A stretch of 7,540 nt of DNA from an uncultured Eubacteriales bacterium (GTDB taxonomy: Bacteria; Bacillota; Clostridia; Oscillospirales; Ruminococcaceae). Numbering within the stretch: position 1 is the first letter of the stretch; the number at the start of each line of letters is the position of its first letter. Below are positions 4,480-7,540 of the stretch, piece after piece. A program made the translations under genes and the position numbers. The stretch spans positions 1 to 7,540 of the forward strand of contig CAUHFD010000147.1 of NCBI GenBank assembly GCA_959605275.1. The letters are read 5' to 3'. The notes under the pieces were generated by a model. It had not been told where the DNA came from. It saw only the letters and a list, made by a program, of their open reading frames with translations, and made no database searches.

Positions 4480-7086
4480 TTGGCTGGTTTGTCACAGATG
4501 ATGCAGCAATATATGAATATCAAAGAACAGCATAAAGATCAGATTTTGTTTTTCCGGCTGGGAGATTTTTATGAAATGTTTTTTGATGATGCTATTTTGG
4601 TGTCAAAAGAGCTGGAACTTACGCTGACCGGCAAGGACTGCGGTTTGGAAGAACGGGCGCCGATGTGCGGTATTCCGCATCACAGCTGCGAAACTTATAT
4701 CAATCGCCTGATTGAAAAGGGCTATAAAGTAGCTATTTGCGAGCAAATGGAAAATCCTGCTACGGCAAAGGGCTTAGTAAAGCGCGATGTTATCCGGGTG
4801 ATTACGCCGGGCACTCTAACCGAAGGAACGATGTTGGACGAAACAAAAAATAATTTTATCGCCAGTGTTTATGTCGGGGAAGATGGGTTTGGTGTCAGCT
4901 TTGCCGACATTTCCACCGGCGATGTGTTTTTGACCGAAGTAAAAACAACAGAATCAGATGTTGAAGTGATTAATGAGCTGTCAAAATTTTCTCCTTCCGA
5001 AATTTTATATAACAGCGCTTTTGTGCCGCTGCAAAAAGCGACAGCTTTTATTAAAGATAAATTAAGATGTGTTGCAGAGCTATTGGAAGAGAACAAATAT
5101 GATTTGACATCCGCCGGGCAGATGATTCCTGCACAATTCGGCGAACCCTCTTTGGACGCAATGGGACTGTCCGATAAGCCGCTTGCCGTTTACAGCCTGA
5201 TCGGGCTGTTGTCCTATGTCAAGGAAACGCAGATGGACGGTGCACAGCGGCTGATTCGTTACTCGGTATATCAGGACAGTCAGTATATGACGGTGGATAT
5301 GACGGCAAGAAGAAATCTAGAGTTGACCGAAACCATGCGGAATAAAGAAAAGCGCGGTTCTTTGCTGTGGGTGCTTGACAAAACCAAAACCGCAATGGGA
5401 AAGCGACTGATTCGCAAATATGTAGAGCAGCCGCTGGTCAATCTTGCAGTTATTACAAAACGGCAGAATGCGGTTACCGAGCTGACCGAACAAAGTATTT
5501 GGCGGGATGAACTGACTGAACAGTTGTCCGATGTTTATGATTTGCAGCGATTGATGACGAAAGTTATTTACGGTTCGGTGAACCCCAGAGAACTAAAGGC
5601 GCTTTCCTATACGATAGCGGCGCTGCCCAAGATCAAAGAAATCAGCGGAAATTTTCAGTCCTCGCTGTTGAAAGAACTGCATGACGGTATTGACACTATG
5701 CAGGAGATCCGCAACTTGATTGAATCGGCGATTGTAGATGATCCGCCGGTTATGATGAAGGACGGGGGATACATCCGCAAAGGCTTCAACACCGAGCTGG
5801 ATGAAATCCGGGATATTTGTGTGAATGCTAAAGGATATATTACTCAGATTGAAGAAAAAGAAAAAAACGAAACCGGTATCAAGAATTTGAAAGTAAGTTA
5901 TAACCGGGTTTTCGGCTATTACATAGAAGTCACCAAATCCTTTTTGGATTTGGTTCCGGATCGATATATTCGAAAACAGACATTGGCCAACTGCGAACGG
6001 TATATTACCGAGGAACTGAAAGAGCTGGAAGGCAAGGTTTTATATGCCAATGAGAAAATACTGGCATTAGAGGCGGATATTTATGATGAGGTACGACGGT
6101 TTGTTGCCTCTCGTTTAAGCGTGATTCAGGATACGGCAAGCTGTATTGCGCAGATAGATGTGCTTTGCTCCTTGGCTAATGTTGCAGTGATGAACAATTA
6201 TGTTTGCCCGACCGTTACTTTAGACGGCGGGATCGAGATCGTGGACGGACGGCATCCGGTGGTGGAGCAGATGTTGAAAACGGTGCCCTTTGTACCCAAT
6301 GATACCAAACTGGATTTGAATGAAAATAAGTTGCTGATCATTACCGGTCCGAACATGGCGGGAAAATCCACCTATATGCGGCAGGTGGCAATTATTACCT
6401 TGATGGCACAAATCGGAAGTTTTGTTCCTGCCCGTTCTGCGACTATCAGTATTGTGGATAAAATATTCACCCGAGTCGGTGCATCAGATGATCTGACATC
6501 AGGACAGTCTACTTTTATGGTAGAAATGAATGAAGTGGCGCAGATTTTAACGCAGGCAACCCGAAACAGCTTGGTGATTTTGGATGAGATCGGACGGGGA
6601 ACATCGACCTTTGATGGGATGAGCATTGCCCGCGCTGTCATTGAGTATATTTTAGATCAGAAAAGGCTGGGGTGCAAAACATTGTTTGCGACACATTATC
6701 ATGAACTGACGGTAATGGAAGAGCAGAAAAAGGGCGTTAAAAATTATAATGTGGCAGTGAAAAAGCGGGGCGATGATATCACCTTCCTGAGAAAAATAAT
6801 TCGAGGCGGCGCTGACGAGAGCTACGGTATTGAAGTGGCGAAGCTGGCGGGCGTACCGAATGTGGTTGTCAAGCGTGCCAAAGAGATTCTCAGTGAACTG
6901 GACGGGGAAAAACAGGTTCAGCGGCAGCAGATGGAAAAGGTCAAAGAGCCGGAAGAGAATGTGCAGATGAATTTTGTTTCAGCTTCTAATCATGCTGTGA
7001 CCGAAAAGCTGAAACGAGTAGATCTGAACACATTGACGCCGATAGAAGCACTGAATATTTTGTATGAGTTAAAAAGTCTTTTGTAA
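4480..7086 (+). CDS. mutS: DNA mismatch repair protein MutS
   Basis: MutS scans DNA for mispairs and small loops, then forms an ATP-bound sliding clamp that recruits MutL. The 868 residues match the MutS1 length (E. coli 853, B. subtilis 858). The mismatch-binding domain has the Phe-x-Glu reading head F30-Y31-E32 within FFRLGDFYEMFFDDA. Connector and core domains follow to about 560, with the conserved KVSYNRVFGYYIEV (471-484) and the clamp-region RYIRKQTLANCERY (495-508). The ATPase has Walker A GPNMAGKST (623-631), the signature-like segment DDLTSGQSTF (670-679), Walker B LVILDEIGRGTS (698-709) and the histidine motif ATHYHEL (737-743). Near the C-terminus, QMNFV (829-833) resembles a sliding-clamp binding motif, and the end TPIEALNILYELK is typical. 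The start is TTG, giving MAGLSQMMQQYMNIKEQ as in other Firmicutes. mutL follows after 30 bases, so the two are surely cotranscribed. Confidence 0.98.
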   Translation: MAGLSQMMQQYMNIKEQHKDQILFFRLGDFYEMFFDDAILVSKELELTLTGKDCGLEERAPMCGIPHHSCETYINRLIEKGYKVAICEQMENPATAKGLVKRDVIRVITPGTLTEGTMLDETKNNFIASVYVGEDGFGVSFADISTGDVFLTEVKTTESDVEVINELSKFSPSEILYNSAFVPLQKATAFIKDKLRCVAELLEENKYDLTSAGQMIPAQFGEPSLDAMGLSDKPLAVYSLIGLLSYVKETQMDGAQRLIRYSVYQDSQYMTVDMTARRNLELTETMRNKEKRGSLLWVLDKTKTAMGKRLIRKYVEQPLVNLAVITKRQNAVTELTEQSIWRDELTEQLSDVYDLQRLMTKVIYGSVNPRELKALSYTIAALPKIKEISGNFQSSLLKELHDGIDTMQEIRNLIESAIVDDPPVMMKDGGYIRKGFNTELDEIRDICVNAKGYITQIEEKEKNETGIKNLKVSYNRVFGYYIEVTKSFLDLVPDRYIRKQTLANCERYITEELKELEGKVLYANEKILALEADIYDEVRRFVASRLSVIQDTASCIAQIDVLCSLANVAVMNNYVCPTVTLDGGIEIVDGRHPVVEQMLKTVPFVPNDTKLDLNENKLLIITGPNMAGKSTYMRQVAIITLMAQIGSFVPARSATISIVDKIFTRVGASDDLTSGQSTFMVEMNEVAQILTQATRNSLVILDEIGRGTSTFDGMSIARAVIEYILDQKRLGCKTLFATHYHELTVMEEQKKGVKNYNVAVKKRGDDITFLRKIIRGGADESYGIEVAKLAGVPNVVVKRAKEILSELDGEKQVQRQQMEKVKEPEENVQMNFVSASNHAVTEKLKRVDLNTLTPIEALNILYELKSLL

Positions 7087-7116
7087 TTTGCATATATAGA
7101 AAGAAAAGGAGACCCT

Positions 7117-7540
7117 ATGCCGAAAATTAATGTTCTGGAGAAACATGTAGCCGAGTTGATTGCAGCAGGTGAAGTAATCGAACGTCCGGCTTCTATTGTA
7201 AAAGAACTGATAGAAAATTCCATTGATGCCGGAGCAACTGCGGTAACGGTAGAAATTAAAAACGGCGGAATTAAATATATTCGAATTACCGATAATGGCT
7301 GCGGCATTGCCTATGAAGATGTCCCGACAGCCTTTTTACGTCATGCAACCAGCAAGGTGCGTTATGAGTATGATCTGGACAGTATCGGTACCCTCGGCTT
7401 TCGTGGAGAGGCACTGGCGTCTGTTTCGGCAGTGGCAAAGGTGGAAATGCTGACAAAAACATCGGACAGTCAGTTTGGAACCCGTATTGAATTGGCTGGA
7501 GGCGAACAACTCTCTTTATCCGAGGCAGGCTGTCCTGACG
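7117..7540 (+). CDS. mutL: DNA mismatch repair protein MutL, N-terminal part (cut by window end)
   Basis: MutL couples mismatch recognition by MutS to strand removal. In Firmicutes, which lack MutH, its C-terminal domain is usually the nicking endonuclease. Only the first 141 codons are present. They cover most of the GHKL-type ATPase: AAGEVIERPAS (16-26), motif I ELIENSIDAGA (30-40) with catalytic E30 and Mg-coordinating N34, motif II DNGCGI (59-64), the ATP-lid segment LRHATSK (74-80), and motif III GTLGFRGEAL (91-100). All key residues are intact. The start is ATG, preceded by AAGGAG (7106-7111) five bases upstream. No promoter is seen in the 30 bases after mutS, so it is expected to share the mutS transcript. 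The endonuclease domain lies beyond the window and cannot be checked here. Confidence 0.97.
   Translation, partial: MPKINVLEKHVAELIAAGEVIERPASIVKELIENSIDAGATAVTVEIKNGGIKYIRITDNGCGIAYEDVPTAFLRHATSKVRYEYDLDSIGTLGFRGEALASVSAVAKVEMLTKTSDSQFGTRIELAGGEQLSLSEAGCPD

Noticed and set aside
1..7540. Novel defence system, mobile element or CRISPR array
   Set aside because: Every long stretch is accounted for by conserved housekeeping genes. No transposase, integrase, regularly spaced repeat or reverse transcriptase signature is visible on either strand.

Overview
The window is an ordinary chromosomal segment from a low-to-moderate GC Gram-positive bacterium, most likely a member of Clostridia (perhaps Oscillospirales/Ruminococcaceae; the genus cannot be fixed from this sequence). 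The reasons are a groES-groEL operon under a CIRCE operator, sigma-A type promoters, strong AGGAGG-type ribosome binding sites with frequent TTG/GTG starts, and the gene order miaB - YlbF/YmcA-family gene - mutS - mutL. That order recalls the Bacillus subtilis ymcB-ymcA-cotE-mutS-mutL region, but without the spore-coat gene cotE.

Layout. Positions 1-163 hold the tail of the left region and a rho-independent terminator for the minus strand (about 74-111). On the minus strand, groEL (164-1795) follows groES (1851-2135). The two form a two-gene operon read from a sigma-A promoter (about 2206-2233), with a perfect CIRCE element (2171-2197) just downstream of the predicted start point. Positions 2204-2548 are a divergent intergenic region of about 345 bases. 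It carries the groESL promoter at one end, an extended -10 promoter for miaB at the other, and several small repeats in between, but no credible gene. On the plus strand come miaB (2549-3973), a small YlbF/YmcA-family gene with a cysteine-rich tail (4031-4444), mutS (4480-7086) and the first 141 codons of mutL (7117 to the window end). Gaps of 57, 35 and 30 bases separate these genes. A well-formed promoter overlaps the end of miaB and could give the last three genes their own transcript.

Functionally, GroES/GroEL form the heat-inducible chaperonin, repressed by HrcA through CIRCE. MiaB is a radical-SAM methylthiotransferase acting on tRNA A37. The YlbF/YmcA-like protein is probably part of a complex that modulates RNase Y-dependent mRNA processing. 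MutS and MutL are the core of mismatch repair. I found no mobile element, CRISPR array, phage gene, stable RNA gene or frameshift. No undescribed system is evident. The points most worth a second look are the five-cysteine tail of the YlbF-family protein, the promoter inside the miaB end, the run of non-ATG starts and the unexplained repeats between groES and miaB.
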